DNA of 64,000 bases, taken from assembly GCA_964634685.1 (NCBI GenBank), contig CAZWLD010000003.1, positions 1-64,000 of the forward strand. Direction: 5' to 3'. The stretch's first letter is position 1. Each line of letters begins with the position of its first letter. The notes below the pieces were generated by a model that saw nothing but the letters and a program-made list of their open reading frames with translations, did not search any database and was not told the origin of the DNA. Source of the stretch: CAZWLD01 sp964634685. GTDB taxonomy: Bacteria; Bacillota_I; Bacilli_A; Acholeplasmatales; JAEDCM01. Shown one piece after another: positions 44,401-53,622 of the stretch. The position numbers and the translations under genes were made by a program.

Positions 44401-47400
44401 TTAAATTTGAGCAATTTTGGAACAAGTAGTCTGACATCGTTCCGTTTCCTGTTAAATTAACAATTCTTAAAGAAGATGGTACATAATAAGTTGTATAATT
44501 CTGCACAGTGGATGTACCACCAGTATAGCTAGTTGTACCAAAAATATATCCAAAAGTATTCCCATTTAAAAGTGACAACGGTAATGATAATTCATTTAAA
44601 CTTGTGCATCCTTTGAGAGCTCCACTTATTTCACTACTAGTTGCGCCAACATACTTAACACTTTCAGGAATAATGATTTTTGTCAAGTAAGAACAATCTC
44701 TAAATGCATCAGAATAATATATTTGATTTGTTGTATCCTTTAATTCAAATGCTCCGGTATTATCTGTTGGTTTACCAAAATATATTTTGTTATTAATTAA
44801 ATAATCATCCACAATTAAATTACTTGAAATTAATGTATCAACAATAACATCATTATTGTCTCCTATATATCCCAAAAGAGTATCTTCACTTATATGTATT
44901 TCTATTAAATTTACACATCCATTAAATGCAGATGAACCAATATAGTTTACACTAGTTGGGATTTCCATGCTTATTCCTTTATATCCACTAAATGCATATT
45001 CTCCTATGCTTGTTATTGTTGGATTATCCCATACTATATCACAAGTACAATTATAGAATACATATTCTCCTATGCTTGTTACACTAGTTGGGATTTCTAT
45101 ACTTGTTAAACCGCTACAACCTTCAAATGCATAGTTTCCAATACTCGTTACACTTGAAGGAATTGTTATACTTGCTAATCCACTACAATCATAGAATGCA
45201 TGATCTCCTATACTTGTACAGCCTTCTAATATTTTTACTGTTTTCAAGCAGCTTGGAACATAATCCGCATTACGAAAAGAGCTGCTAGCACCAAATATAT
45301 ATCCTAAATATGATTCGTAGAAACCATTTCCGATAAATGGTAAAGTAATACTTTCCAAACTACAGCCACTAAATGCACTAATTCCTATTTCTGTTACACT
45401 TGATGGAATTACAATGCTTGTTAAACTACTACAATTCCTAAAAGCATAGTTTCCTATACTTTTTACGCTTGTTGGGATATCTATGCTTGTTAATCCACTA
45501 CAACCACTAAATGCACATTCTCCTATGCTTGTTACGCTTGTTGGGATTTCCATACTTATTCCTTTATATCCACTAAATGCATATTCTCCTATATTTGTTA
45601 TTGTTGGATTATCCCATACTATATCGCAAGTACAATTATAGAATGCACATTCTCCTATGCTTGTTACATTCTCTGAAACAGTAATATTTACTAAATCACT
45701 ACAATTATAGAACGAACCATACAATAAACTTCCTCCTAATACTGTTACACTAGTTAATGTTGATGGTATGTAATAAGTATCAGTTCTTGTACTTAAACCA
45801 TAGTAATATTGTTCTGTGGCAACTCCTCCATCATAACTAATAGTACCAAATATATATCCAAATGGATATTGATAAGTGTCACTTGATGTTTTTATTCTTT
45901 CACCTATAAATGGTAATGTTATTGAAACTAAGCTACTACAACCACTAAATGCATATTCTCCTATGCTTGTTACGCTTGATGGGATATCTATACTTGCTAA
46001 GCCACTACAACCTTTAAATGCATAATTTCCTATCCTTGTTACGCTTGATGGAATGTCCACACTGGTCAATCCTGTACAATTATAGAATGCATAATTTCCT
46101 ATGCTTGTTACGCTTGTTGGGATTTCCATACTTATTCCTTTATATCCACTAAATGCATATTCTCCTATACTTGTTATTGTTGGATTATCCCATACTATAT
46201 CGCAAGTACAATTTTTAAATGCATATATTCCTATGCTTGTTACACTAGTTGGGATATCTATGCTTGTTAATCCACTACAACCACTAAATGCATATTCTCC
46301 TATACTTGCTACACTTGAAGAAATTACTACGGTTGATAAGTTACTACAACCACTGAATGAATACCCCTCTATACTTGTTACGCTATTTGGGATTTCTATG
46401 CTTGTTATACTACTACAACCACTAAATGCATATTCTCCTATGCTTGTTACACTAGTTGGGATATCTATTCTTGTTAATCCACTACAACCACTAAATGCAT
46501 ATTTTCCTATGTTTGTTACGCTTGATGGAATGTCCACACTGGTCAATCCTATACAATTATAGAATGCATAATTTCCTATGCTTGTTACATTCTCTGAAAC
46601 AGTAATATTTACTAAATCACTACAATTATAGAACGAACCATACAATAAACTTCCTCCTAATACTGTTACACTAGTTAATGTTGATGGTATGTAGTATGTT
46701 CCAGATGTTATGCTACTAGTACTTGAACCATAGTAATATTGTTCTGTGGCAACTCCTCCATCATAACTAAAAGTACCAAATATATATCCAAATGGATATT
46801 GATAAATGTCACTTGATGTTTTTATTCTTTCACCTATAAATGGTAATGTTATTGAAACTAAGTTACTACAACCAATAAAGGCTGATTTTCCTATGCTTGT
46901 GACTCTTGTTGGAATTTCTATATTTGATAAATTACTGCAATATGCAAATGCATAATTTCCTATCCTTGTTACGCTTGATGGAATTGTTATACTTGCTAAT
47001 CCACTACAACCATAGAATGTATGATCTCCTATGCTTGTTACACTTGTTGGAATATCTATGCTTGTTAATCCACTACAACCTTCAAATGCAGAATTTCCTA
47101 TGCTTGTTACACTTGATGGAATATCTATGCTTGTTAATCCACTACAACCTTTAAATGCGTAATTTCCTATGCTTGTTACATTATCTGAAACAGTAATATT
47201 TACTAAATCACTACAATTATAGAACGAACCATACAATAAACTTCCTCCTAATACTGTTACACTAGTTAATGTTGATGGTATGTAATAAGTACTACTTTCT
47301 CTACTTGTTGTACTTGAACCATAGTAATATTGTTCTGTGGCAACTCCTCCATCATACCTAATAGCACCAAATATATATCCAAATGGATATTGATAAGTGT

Positions 47401-49120
47401 CACTTGATGTTTTTATGCTGTCGCCTATAAATGGTAATGTTATTGAAACTAAGCTACTACAACCACTAAAGGCTGATTTTCCTATGCTTGTTACACTAGT
47501 TGGGATTTCTATACTTGTTAAACCGCTACAACCTTCAAATGCATAGTTTCCAATACTCGTTACACTTGAAGGAATTGTTATACTTGCTAATCCACTACAA
47601 CCACTAAATGCTGATTCTCCTATACTTGTACAGCCTTCTAATATCTTTACTGTTTTCAAACCACTTGGAACATATTCATTCTTAAATGCAGATCCATACG
47701 GACCAAATATATATCCTAAATATGATTTGCCGGAACCATTTCCGATAAATGGTAAAGTAATACTTTTTACTCCACTACAACCACTAAGTGCATATTCTCC
47801 TATACTTGTTACGCTATTTGGGATTTCTATGCTTGTTAAACTAGTACAATCAGCGAATGCATATACTCCTATACTTGTTACGCTATTTGGAATTTCTATG
47901 CTTGTTATACTACTACAACCACTAAATGCATGATTTCCTATACTAGTACAGCCTTCTAATATCTTTACTGTTTTCAAACCACTTGGAACACATTCACTAT
48001 TAAGTCCAGTTCCAGACGAACCAAATATATATCCTAAATATGATTTGCCGGAACCATTTCCGATAAATGGTAAAGTAATACTTTCTAAACTACTACAACC
48101 ATAGAATGCATGATCTCCTATACTTGTTACGCTATTTGGGATTTCTATGCTTGTTATACTTCTACAACCACTAAATGCATATTCTCCTATACTTGCTACA
48201 CTTGAAGAAATTACTACGGTTGATAAGTTACTACAACCACTGAATGAATACCCCTCTATACTTGTTACGCTATTTGGGATTTCTATGTTTATTAACTTAC
48301 TACAGTTATAGAATACATATTCTCCTATACTAGTTACACTTGATGGGATTTCTATACTTGTTAAACTACTACAATTATAGAATGAATACCCCTCTATACT
48401 TGTAACTCCCTCAGGGATTGTTATACTTGTCAATGAACTACAATTTTTAAATGCCAACCTTTCTATGCTTGCTACACTTGAAGAAATTACTACGGTTGAT
48501 AAGTTACTACAACCAGAAAATGCACCTTCTCCTATGCTTGTAACGCTTGATGGAATTTCTATACTTGTTAAACTAGTACAATCAGCGAATGCAAAACCTC
48601 CTATTTTTGTTATGCTAGTTGGAATAGTTATACTTATTAAGTTACTATAATCAACGAATGCAGAACGTCTAATTTCAGAAACAGGTAGTCCATGTACAGT
48701 AGATACTATGTTGAGAGAAAAACTAGCTTCATTCCATAAATTACATCCCACTACAACATAATAACTACTGTCTGCACTTAATGTATACCACACATTATCT
48801 ATAAGCACACTATCACTATTGTTAGATTTTTCATATCCACAAACAGCACAAACACCATCCTCAAATTGATGTTTCTCTGAATCTTTGATTTCATTTACAT
48901 GCTCGCAAGTTGCCGCATGCCAATGATAGACATCATTATAACTCCATTCACTCGAGTAGCTATGTGAATGAGTTGTCTGATTGTTATTAGTTGTCTGATC
49001 ATTATTAGTATCAACAGGATAATCCGGTCTCACTGCTGTACCGCATGATGTTAATAAAAATGACACACTAATCATTAACATCAAAAGACAAATAATTGAT
49101 AATCTTTTCCCTCTCCTCAT
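41438..49120 (-). CDS. Giant BspA-type leucine-rich repeat lipoprotein (2560 residues)
   Basis: The signal peptide ends in the lipobox LLTSCG (about Cys26). A Cys/His cluster (HSHSYSSEW, HWHAATCEH, HQFEDGVCAVCGY) at residues 50-97 resembles a module found in other surface proteins. About 75 treponemal-type LRR_5 units of about 23 residues (consensus YAFSGCSGLTSIEIPSSVTSIG) fill residues 120-2250. The C-terminus has a YfaP/DUF2135-like domain with LTWGENPKDLDSHM. BspA-type proteins act as adhesins in relatives. Large identical DNA blocks recur within it. The TG-rich start region has an unusual hairpin between ribosome site and ATG. Confidence 0.92.
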   Translation of the reverse strand: MRRGKRLSIICLLMLMISVSFLLTSCGTAVRPDYPVDTNNDQTTNNNQTTHSHSYSSEWSYNDVYHWHAATCEHVNEIKDSEKHQFEDGVCAVCGYEKSNNSDSVLIDNVWYTLSADSSYYVVVGCNLWNEASFSLNIVSTVHGLPVSEIRRSAFVDYSNLISITIPTSITKIGGFAFADCTSLTSIEIPSSVTSIGEGAFSGCSNLSTVVISSSVASIERLAFKNCSSLTSITIPEGVTSIEGYSFYNCSSLTSIEIPSSVTSIGEYVFYNCSKLINIEIPNSVTSIEGYSFSGCSNLSTVVISSSVASIGEYAFSGCRSITSIEIPNSVTSIGDHAFYGCSSLESITLPFIGNGSGKSYLGYIFGSSGTGLNSECVPSGLKTVKILEGCTSIGNHAFSGCSSITSIEIPNSVTSIGVYAFADCTSLTSIEIPNSVTSIGEYALSGCSGVKSITLPFIGNGSGKSYLGYIFGPYGSAFKNEYVPSGLKTVKILEGCTSIGESAFSGCSGLASITIPSSVTSIGNYAFEGCSGLTSIEIPTSVTSIGKSAFSGCSSLVSITLPFIGDSIKTSSDTYQYPFGYIFGAIRYDGGVATEQYYYGSSTTSRESSTYYIPSTLTSVTVLGGSLLYGSFYNCSDLVNITVSDNVTSIGNYAFKGCSGLTSIDIPSSVTSIGNSAFEGCSGLTSIDIPTSVTSIGDHTFYGCSGLASITIPSSVTRIGNYAFAYCSNLSNIEIPTRVTSIGKSAFIGCSNLVSITLPFIGERIKTSSDIYQYPFGYIFGTFSYDGGVATEQYYYGSSTSSITSGTYYIPSTLTSVTVLGGSLLYGSFYNCSDLVNITVSENVTSIGNYAFYNCIGLTSVDIPSSVTNIGKYAFSGCSGLTRIDIPTSVTSIGEYAFSGCSSITSIEIPNSVTSIEGYSFSGCSNLSTVVISSSVASIGEYAFSGCSGLTSIDIPTSVTSIGIYAFKNCTCDIVWDNPTITSIGEYAFSGYKGISMEIPTSVTSIGNYAFYNCTGLTSVDIPSSVTRIGNYAFKGCSGLASIDIPSSVTSIGEYAFSGCSSLVSITLPFIGERIKTSSDTYQYPFGYIFGTISYDGGVATEQYYYGLSTRTDTYYIPSTLTSVTVLGGSLLYGSFYNCSDLVNITVSENVTSIGECAFYNCTCDIVWDNPTITNIGEYAFSGYKGISMEIPTSVTSIGECAFSGCSGLTSIDIPTSVKSIGNYAFRNCSSLTSIVIPSSVTEIGISAFSGCSLESITLPFIGNGFYESYLGYIFGASSSFRNADYVPSCLKTVKILEGCTSIGDHAFYDCSGLASITIPSSVTSIGNYAFEGCSGLTSIEIPTSVTSIGEYVFYNCTCDIVWDNPTITSIGEYAFSGYKGISMEIPTSVNYIGSSAFNGCVNLIEIHISEDTLLGYIGDNNDVIVDTLISSNLIVDDYLINNKIYFGKPTDNTGAFELKDTTNQIYYSDAFRDCSYLTKIIIPESVKYVGATSSEISGALKGCTSLNELSLPLSLLNGNTFGYIFGTTSYTGGTSTVQNYTTYYVPSSLRIVNLTGNGTMSDYLFQNCSNLTNISVVGPTKISSYAFDGCTNLSSLSFSDSITSIGERAFMNCKNIINLVIPDSVTSIDSTALRGCSGLETIVLGSGITSIPNSMFSGLSNLRTVECRGEITSIGSYAFDGCTGLTSFTIPDSVTTLGSYAFNNCSGLVTVSLGENLKTIGDYAFNGCSNLGTVTFGSKLNTIGTYAFYKCSKLTGLTLPEYVTTIGANAFYGCTGISSITLSNGLLSIGESAFEGCTNFTQIVIPDNVQSIANRAFYGCTNLSGIKFGSSIESIGQYAFYNTKITSVRIADSLKTIGNYAFAKCASLTGIRIGNGITALGDYAFNGCTSLASVEIGSGIEKLGNYVFLGCNKLANVTLGNVKSIGTGAFKNCTALTGLSISTAQIIGAEAFYGCTKLTYIELGEITDLGASAFRGCTSLERIEIPSTLTAIGAYTFYGCTKLENVILNENLLTLGDYAFYNCKAIKSITIPDSITNVGNNVFEGSGLVSIHLGNSLSLIGTKMFYNCTSLQYVTGGDGVKTIADYAFYNCTALKEFDIPGNVLTIAEYAFYNCSSLEEIIMKEGLMTIGSNAFVNCSNANEIRVPSTVMVLAEGMFKGCSSVTKISLPFVGIDGYSITPTAATLFGVIFGKTSYTGSVAVSQSYTDTQSVTYYIPSGLERIEIISGATDVLYGAFSNLTTIKEISLPASLENIGDNVISGASNLELIYFRGLETEWNAITKATNWNNNAGSYEIRFVDGNLVRVTVLGSDNERLEVVATLNDEFGNVLYSGLSTYYGAGFENIPNETYVLNVTSGSYSKQIEIEVDGDEEIILNSLEMDILDQFSDREMIVVLTWGENPKDLDSHMTYTNGTDSYHIYYYNKVDPTTGTNLDIDDTTSFGPEVITVLELQEGIYRYSVYDYTHGGSTTSNGISTSDAHVALYINGALVQEFDAPSGNGCLWSVFEYNGSTGEITTINTITGGMTSAQVGNITSTSVNVVNQINANVVYAKTKEQILG

Positions 49121-49166
49121 TTTTCTTTGGAATAATCCTATTGTACTTAAGATTATTCTCCTCCTT
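49120..49166 (-). promoter_or_regulatory. Ribosome site separated from the LRR start codon by a perfect 8-bp hairpin
   Basis: On the minus strand AAGGAGG (49166-49160) is followed by GAATAATC (49158-49151), a 13-base loop and GATTATTC (49137-49130), then nine bases to ATG 49120. Linear spacing is 39 bases; if the hairpin folds, the spacing drops to about 10 bases, close to optimal. No ATG, GTG or TTG lies in frame between. Confidence 0.6.
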
Positions 49167-49397
49167 CATTACTAAATTAAAGCGATATTATGAGTACAAC
49201 ATAATCAAATATCTTACATACTTTTAACCTTAAAATTAAGTTTTAATATATATAATATATTTATCCATTTTCATTTTAACCCCCCCCGACCTTTGTCAAG
49301 ATTTTTGGAAAATATTGTTATATTTTGTCTAAATTTCGATTCAAAGTCCCTGTTATATTGTAGTTGTAATATAAAGAAGACAATAGAGAGTATAAAT
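49167..49397. other. Intergenic region with no gene recognised
   Basis: The stretch is AT-rich with a run of C residues near 49280 (ACCCCCCCGACC). It should hold the promoter of the giant LRR gene, but I could not pick one with confidence. Confidence 0.5.
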
Positions 49398-49427
49398 AAA
49401 AAAAGTCTCTTTATTAAAAAGAGAACT
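49398..49427 (-). terminator. Terminator of the VbhA-like gene
   Basis: AG-TCTCTTT pairs with AAAGAGA-CT and is followed on the minus strand by seven T residues, 25 bases after the stop at 49452. Confidence 0.7.
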
Positions 49428-49451
49428 CAAATATTTCTAAACAAATCTAAA

Positions 49452-49628
49452 TTAATTTTTTTTGTAAAATGAAACAATGATTTTATTTGCTTCCTTAAAG
49501 CTTATCTCACCATTCATTGCCCTTGCAAGGATTTCTTTTACACGATTCTCAACAATACATCCTTCTTGCTCAACCATTCCAATAGCTGATCTTAAAATTA
49601 CTTCCTTTGTCGCCTTTTTTTCTTCCAT
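49452..49628 (-). CDS. Small VbhA-like antitoxin, orphan
   Basis: The 58-residue product starts MEEKKATKEVILRSAIGMVE and ends in RAMNGEISFKEANKIIVSFYKK, matching the short helical pattern of VbhA-family antitoxins, which inhibit Fic-type AMP transferases by blocking their active site. No Fic gene (HPFxxGN motif) is present in the window, so it is either a remnant or acts on a toxin elsewhere. The ribosome site AAAGGTGAATAATTT is good and a terminator follows, so it should be expressed. Similarity is from memory of the family pattern. Confidence 0.6.
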   Translation of the reverse strand: MEEKKATKEVILRSAIGMVEQEGCIVENRVKEILARAMNGEISFKEANKIIVSFYKKN

Positions 49629-49712
49629 AAATTATTCACCTTTCTTTGCCTTTCTTATACATATATTATAACATATTTATATATATAAATCTACTCAAAT
49701 CAGGGCTTTCAG

Positions 49713-49742
49713 AAAAAAAGGCCTATTTTTTTTAGGCCTTTT
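49713..49742 (-). terminator. Terminator of gpmI
   Basis: AAAGGCCTA pairs with TAGGCCTTT around an A-rich loop; on the minus strand seven T residues follow. Confidence 0.85.
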
Positions 49743-49747
49743 AAGAA

Positions 49748-51244
49748 CTATTTAATCAATACTTTTCCTGTCATTTCCTTTGGAATCTCAACACCCAATA
49801 AAGTTAACATTGTTGGAGCTAAATCGGCTAAAGTTCCATCGCTTACTTCATAGTCTGGAGAAGTGACAATTAATGGTACTTTGTTTGTTGTATGAGCAGT
49901 GAATGGCTTACCATTTTCATCAATTAGCTTTTCAGCATTTCCATGGTCAGCGGTAATTAAACAAACACCACCTAATGAAACAACCATATCAACAACCTTC
50001 ATTAAGCAATCACCAACGGCTTCTACTGCTTTAACAGCCGCATCAAAGACTCCAGTGTGTCCAACCATATCACAGTTGGCATAATTTAAAATAATGGTAT
50101 CTGGACAATCATTTTGTAACTCGTATAATACCTTTTCTGTTACCTCATAAGCGCTCATTTCAGGTTGTAAATCATAAGTCGCAACCTTTGGTGAATTGAC
50201 TAAAACACGCTTACTTCCAGGAATATCTTTATCTTCTCCTCCATCAAAGAAGAAGGTTACATGCGCATATTTTTCCGTTTCCGCAATTCGAAGCTGAGTC
50301 AAACCAGCCTTAGATACTACTTCGCCATAGGTATTTGATAAATCCTGTAAGCCAAATGCTAAATCACCCTTTACAGAATCAGCATAAAGCATCATTGAAA
50401 CAAAGTAAATGTCATGTGGTCCCTTTGATGTATCAACACCATTAGCTCCTGGATTAGAGAAAGCAGTCGCAATTCTAATTGCACGGTCAGGTCTAAAGTT
50501 CGCAAAAATAATTGAATCGCCATCGGTAATCATACCATTTTCATCAGTGATGAATGGCACAACAAATTCATCCGTTACATCCTTTTCATATGAAGCCTTT
50601 AAGCCACAAATTGGGCAAGCAAATTTTTCACCAACGCCAATTGTCATCGCATCATAGGCCTTTTGAAGACGATCCCAGTTATTATCACGATCCATTGCAT
50701 AATAACGACCAGAAACAGTCGCGATTTTTCCACCCTTATCCATAATTGCTTGTAAATATTTTTCAGCTGATTTAGGTGGTACGTCACGTCCATCAAGGAA
50801 AGCATGGACATAAACATTCTCAACACCTTGTTGCTTCGCTAAATCAAGTAAAGCAAAAATATGATTCATATGGGAGTGAACTCCACCATCGCTACATAAA
50901 GCAAAAATATGTAATTTTGAATTGTTCTTCTTAACACGGTCGGTAGCCTTTAGGAATGCTGGATTTGTAAAAAAGCTTCCATCCTTAATTGCTACATTGA
51001 TTCTTGTTAATGATTGATAAACCGTACGACCAGCTCCAAGTGTTAAATGGCCAACCTCCGAATTACCCATTTGGCCATCTGGAAGACCTACAGCCTCACC
51101 ACTAGCCTCTAAGGTCGCATGGGGATAAGCCTCATAAAGCATATCATAATTTTTCTTATTTGCTGCCATAATGGCATTTCCTTCTTTAGAATCTGATAAA
51201 CCAAAACCATCCATTATGATTAATGCAACAGGTTTTTTACTCAT
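49748..51244 (-). CDS. gpmI: 2,3-bisphosphoglycerate-independent phosphoglycerate mutase
   Basis: iPGM interconverts 3- and 2-phosphoglycerate. MSKKPVALIIMDGFG binds metal, GNSEVGHLTLGAGR carries the phosphorylated Ser near residue 62, and the late TADHGNAEK motif with HTTNKVPLI completes the alkaline phosphatase-like metal site. Its length of 498 residues is normal. ATG 51244 follows AAAGGAGCG. It is on its own transcription unit next to the GH13 gene, and enolase, the next glycolytic step, is also in the window. Confidence 0.97.
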   Translation of the reverse strand: MSKKPVALIIMDGFGLSDSKEGNAIMAANKKNYDMLYEAYPHATLEASGEAVGLPDGQMGNSEVGHLTLGAGRTVYQSLTRINVAIKDGSFFTNPAFLKATDRVKKNNSKLHIFALCSDGGVHSHMNHIFALLDLAKQQGVENVYVHAFLDGRDVPPKSAEKYLQAIMDKGGKIATVSGRYYAMDRDNNWDRLQKAYDAMTIGVGEKFACPICGLKASYEKDVTDEFVVPFITDENGMITDGDSIIFANFRPDRAIRIATAFSNPGANGVDTSKGPHDIYFVSMMLYADSVKGDLAFGLQDLSNTYGEVVSKAGLTQLRIAETEKYAHVTFFFDGGEDKDIPGSKRVLVNSPKVATYDLQPEMSAYEVTEKVLYELQNDCPDTIILNYANCDMVGHTGVFDAAVKAVEAVGDCLMKVVDMVVSLGGVCLITADHGNAEKLIDENGKPFTAHTTNKVPLIVTSPDYEVSDGTLADLAPTMLTLLGVEIPKEMTGKVLIK

Positions 51245-51341
51245 AATATACGCTCCTTTTTTTATAATATTTATATCACTTATTTTAATTATACAAGAAA
51301 AAAAATAATACCGTTAAGTAAAGCGTTTTTATTAATATTTT

Positions 51342-51410
51342 TGAAAACGTTTTCTTGTTATTTTAGGTAACCGTTACTCTAATAAAAAAGATATTTTCAT
51401 ATGGTATAAT
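51342..51410 (+). promoter_or_regulatory. Palindromic operators and extended -10 promoter of the GH13 gene
   Basis: TGAAAACGTTTTCT (51342-51355) contains a 12-bp perfect palindrome resembling LacI/GalR-type or CcpA cre sites. GTAACCGTTAC (51367-51377) is a second palindrome. An extended -10 TGGTATAAT (51402-51410) follows without a good -35 box. The spacing suggests sugar-responsive control by a LacI-family regulator. Confidence 0.65.
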
Positions 51411-51446
51411 TGACTTGTAAATAATAAAATAGGAGGCACATAAATT

Positions 51447-53537
51447 ATGAATAAAGAAGATTCTAAATTATTGAAACTCTTAAGCGTTCTTGAAGCAGAA
51501 AACAATGATCATGGATACAATTATGTCGTACCTGATTTATGGAATGCTTGGAGCTATAATGGGGAAGAAAAACAATTTTTACCTAATGGTGAAATCATTG
51601 TTAATCCATATTCTTTCTATGCTTCTGTGATTAAGGATTACATCCTTCCACAAGCAAAAAAAGACAAAAACTATTCACAATCATTATCACAAATTAAACA
51701 AGCAAAGCATGCCGCAAGCTATAAAGGCGGAGATTGGGTTAAAAAATCCGTTTTATATTCAACAATGGTCAGAACATCAACCTCTTGGGACCATGACCGA
51801 AACGGCAAAATTGATGATGCTAACGTTTATCATTTAAAGGAAACTGGTACCTTTGTTAAATCCCTAGCATTACTTCCATTATTAAAGAAAATGGGTGTTG
51901 ATGTTGTCTATCTTTTACCAATTTCTAAATTCTCTTTAAAAGACAAAAAAGGAGAATTAGGTTCACCTTATGGTGTATCTAACATCTTTGAAATTGACCC
52001 TAATTTAAAGGATCCAATCACTAAGGATCATATGACTGTTGATGAGGAATTCCAAGCCTTCGTTGAAGCTGTTCATATTCTTGATATGCGTATCACTATC
52101 GATATCATTCCTCGTACCAATGCTGTTGAAAATGATTTAATCATCGATCATCCTGATTGGTTCTATTGGATCAACGCCAAGGATATGCCTAAATATCATA
52201 CTCCTCATGTTGAGGGTGTTGGCGATTGTAAATCACCACTTCCAGAATATATGCCATTCGTATATAAATCACCTGAGGTTTTAAAGCACATTGCTTTATT
52301 CCAAAAAAATCCACTTGAAGCTGACCCAGCTAAATGGAAGGAATTAAAGAAGGAATACAATAAGAAATCAAATCAAAAATCGATTTGTGAGCTTATTGAA
52401 GAATACTATGGTCTAAAGGTAGCACCGGCCTTCTCCGATTGTATCAATGACCCTCAGCCTCCATGGACTGACGTAACGTTCTTCCGTATGTTCTTAGATA
52501 ACCCTGAATTAACCGCTGATTTAGCTCCAAAGGACGCTAATCCATACATTTTATTTGATACAATTAAATCAAATATCTTCCAAGGAAAGAAGCCTAATCA
52601 AGGATTATGGGATACCTTATCTGATATCGTTCCTTACTATCAAAGACATTATGGAATTGATGGTGCTCGTATTGATATGGGTCATGCTCTTCCAAGTAAA
52701 TTATTGGACCAAATTATTTCAAAAGCTCGCGAAATCGACCCTGATTTCTGCTTCATCGCTGAAGAATTAAATCCAGATAACGCTCCAAAAGCCAAAGAAA
52801 ACGGATATAACTGTATCATCGGAAATGGCTTTATGATGGAAACTCGTTTATGGGATCCAAAGCTAAAGGAATTTATGCTTGGCACTGCCAATTTAGCTCT
52901 TCCATCATTCGCTTGTGGTGAAACTCACGATACACCACGTCTAGCTGCTCGTGATGGTGGTAGAAACTTTGCGAAAATGCTTGCGGTTATGAATATGTTT
53001 GTTCCTAACGGAATTCCTTTCATTAACTCTGGACAAGAGGTATATGAAACTCAACCAATGAACACTGGTCTTGATTGCCGTCCAAACGAAGCCTATATGC
53101 TTGATCCAAGCGATCCATATTATGGAAAATTAGCATTATTCGATAAATTTGCTATTCACTATCTAAACCATATGCGTTGGGATATTCCTGATAACCTTGA
53201 GAAGGTTAAGAACATTCGTAATGAATACCTAACAACAATTACTAATGTTAAAAACTATATGCCAGTTAATTTTGAAAACAACAATACCTTTGGATTTGCC
53301 TATAAGCTTCCTAATAAACAAATCCTCTTAATTGTTGCGAATGCCAATCCATATGAGCCTTCTTCCACAAAAGCTTTAGTTTATGATTTACGTAAGAAAT
53401 GCAAAAATGATTCAATCGTTGGTGAATTATTATACGGAATGCATGAACGTGGAGCTCGTCGCTTCCTTGAATTCGATGAATGGAAAAATCCATACTTCTT
53501 CATGGGACCTGGCGAAGTAAAAGTAATCAAATTCTAA
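51447..53537 (+). CDS. GH13 alpha-amylase-superfamily glycosidase or transferase
   Basis: The 696-residue protein has a GH13 barrel: region I around ITIDIIPRTNAV, region II GARIDMGHALP with the nucleophile Asp (about 410), region III FIAEELN with the acid/base Glu (about 439) and region IV GETHDTPR with Asp (about 495). It has no signal peptide, so it acts on cytoplasmic glucans or maltodextrins. The long N-terminal part and overall layout recall GlgE-like members, but the diagnostic residues do not allow a specific call. The ribosome site AGGAGG lies 12 bases upstream of ATG. Confidence 0.82.
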   Translation: MNKEDSKLLKLLSVLEAENNDHGYNYVVPDLWNAWSYNGEEKQFLPNGEIIVNPYSFYASVIKDYILPQAKKDKNYSQSLSQIKQAKHAASYKGGDWVKKSVLYSTMVRTSTSWDHDRNGKIDDANVYHLKETGTFVKSLALLPLLKKMGVDVVYLLPISKFSLKDKKGELGSPYGVSNIFEIDPNLKDPITKDHMTVDEEFQAFVEAVHILDMRITIDIIPRTNAVENDLIIDHPDWFYWINAKDMPKYHTPHVEGVGDCKSPLPEYMPFVYKSPEVLKHIALFQKNPLEADPAKWKELKKEYNKKSNQKSICELIEEYYGLKVAPAFSDCINDPQPPWTDVTFFRMFLDNPELTADLAPKDANPYILFDTIKSNIFQGKKPNQGLWDTLSDIVPYYQRHYGIDGARIDMGHALPSKLLDQIISKAREIDPDFCFIAEELNPDNAPKAKENGYNCIIGNGFMMETRLWDPKLKEFMLGTANLALPSFACGETHDTPRLAARDGGRNFAKMLAVMNMFVPNGIPFINSGQEVYETQPMNTGLDCRPNEAYMLDPSDPYYGKLALFDKFAIHYLNHMRWDIPDNLEKVKNIRNEYLTTITNVKNYMPVNFENNNTFGFAYKLPNKQILLIVANANPYEPSSTKALVYDLRKKCKNDSIVGELLYGMHERGARRFLEFDEWKNPYFFMGPGEVKVIKF

Positions 53538-53540
53538 TTA

Positions 53541-53573
53541 AAAGAGGTTGACTTTATTGTCAACTTCTTTTTT
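53541..53573 (+). terminator. Terminator of the GH13 gene
   Basis: AAAGAGGTTGAC pairs with GTCAACTTCTTT around TTTATT, followed by T residues. Confidence 0.85.
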
Positions 53574-53582
53574 ACATTGTGT

Positions 53583-53607
53583 AAAAAAAAGAACCTTTCG
53601 GTTCTTT
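53583..53607 (-). terminator. Terminator of the M28 peptidase gene
   Basis: AAAGAACC and GGTTCTTT form an 8-bp stem with loop GAAA on the minus strand, then eight T residues. Confidence 0.85.
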
Positions 53608-53622
53608 AAACATTGAGGTTCT

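Noticed and set aside
45088..47933. Several plus-strand frames inside the giant LRR gene
   Set aside because: They share the 69-base periodicity of the LRR coding sequence and lack ribosome sites.
41438..49120. Regular repeats considered as a CRISPR array
   Set aside because: The period is 69 bases, reads as 23-residue protein repeats in one frame, and has no spacers of unique sequence.
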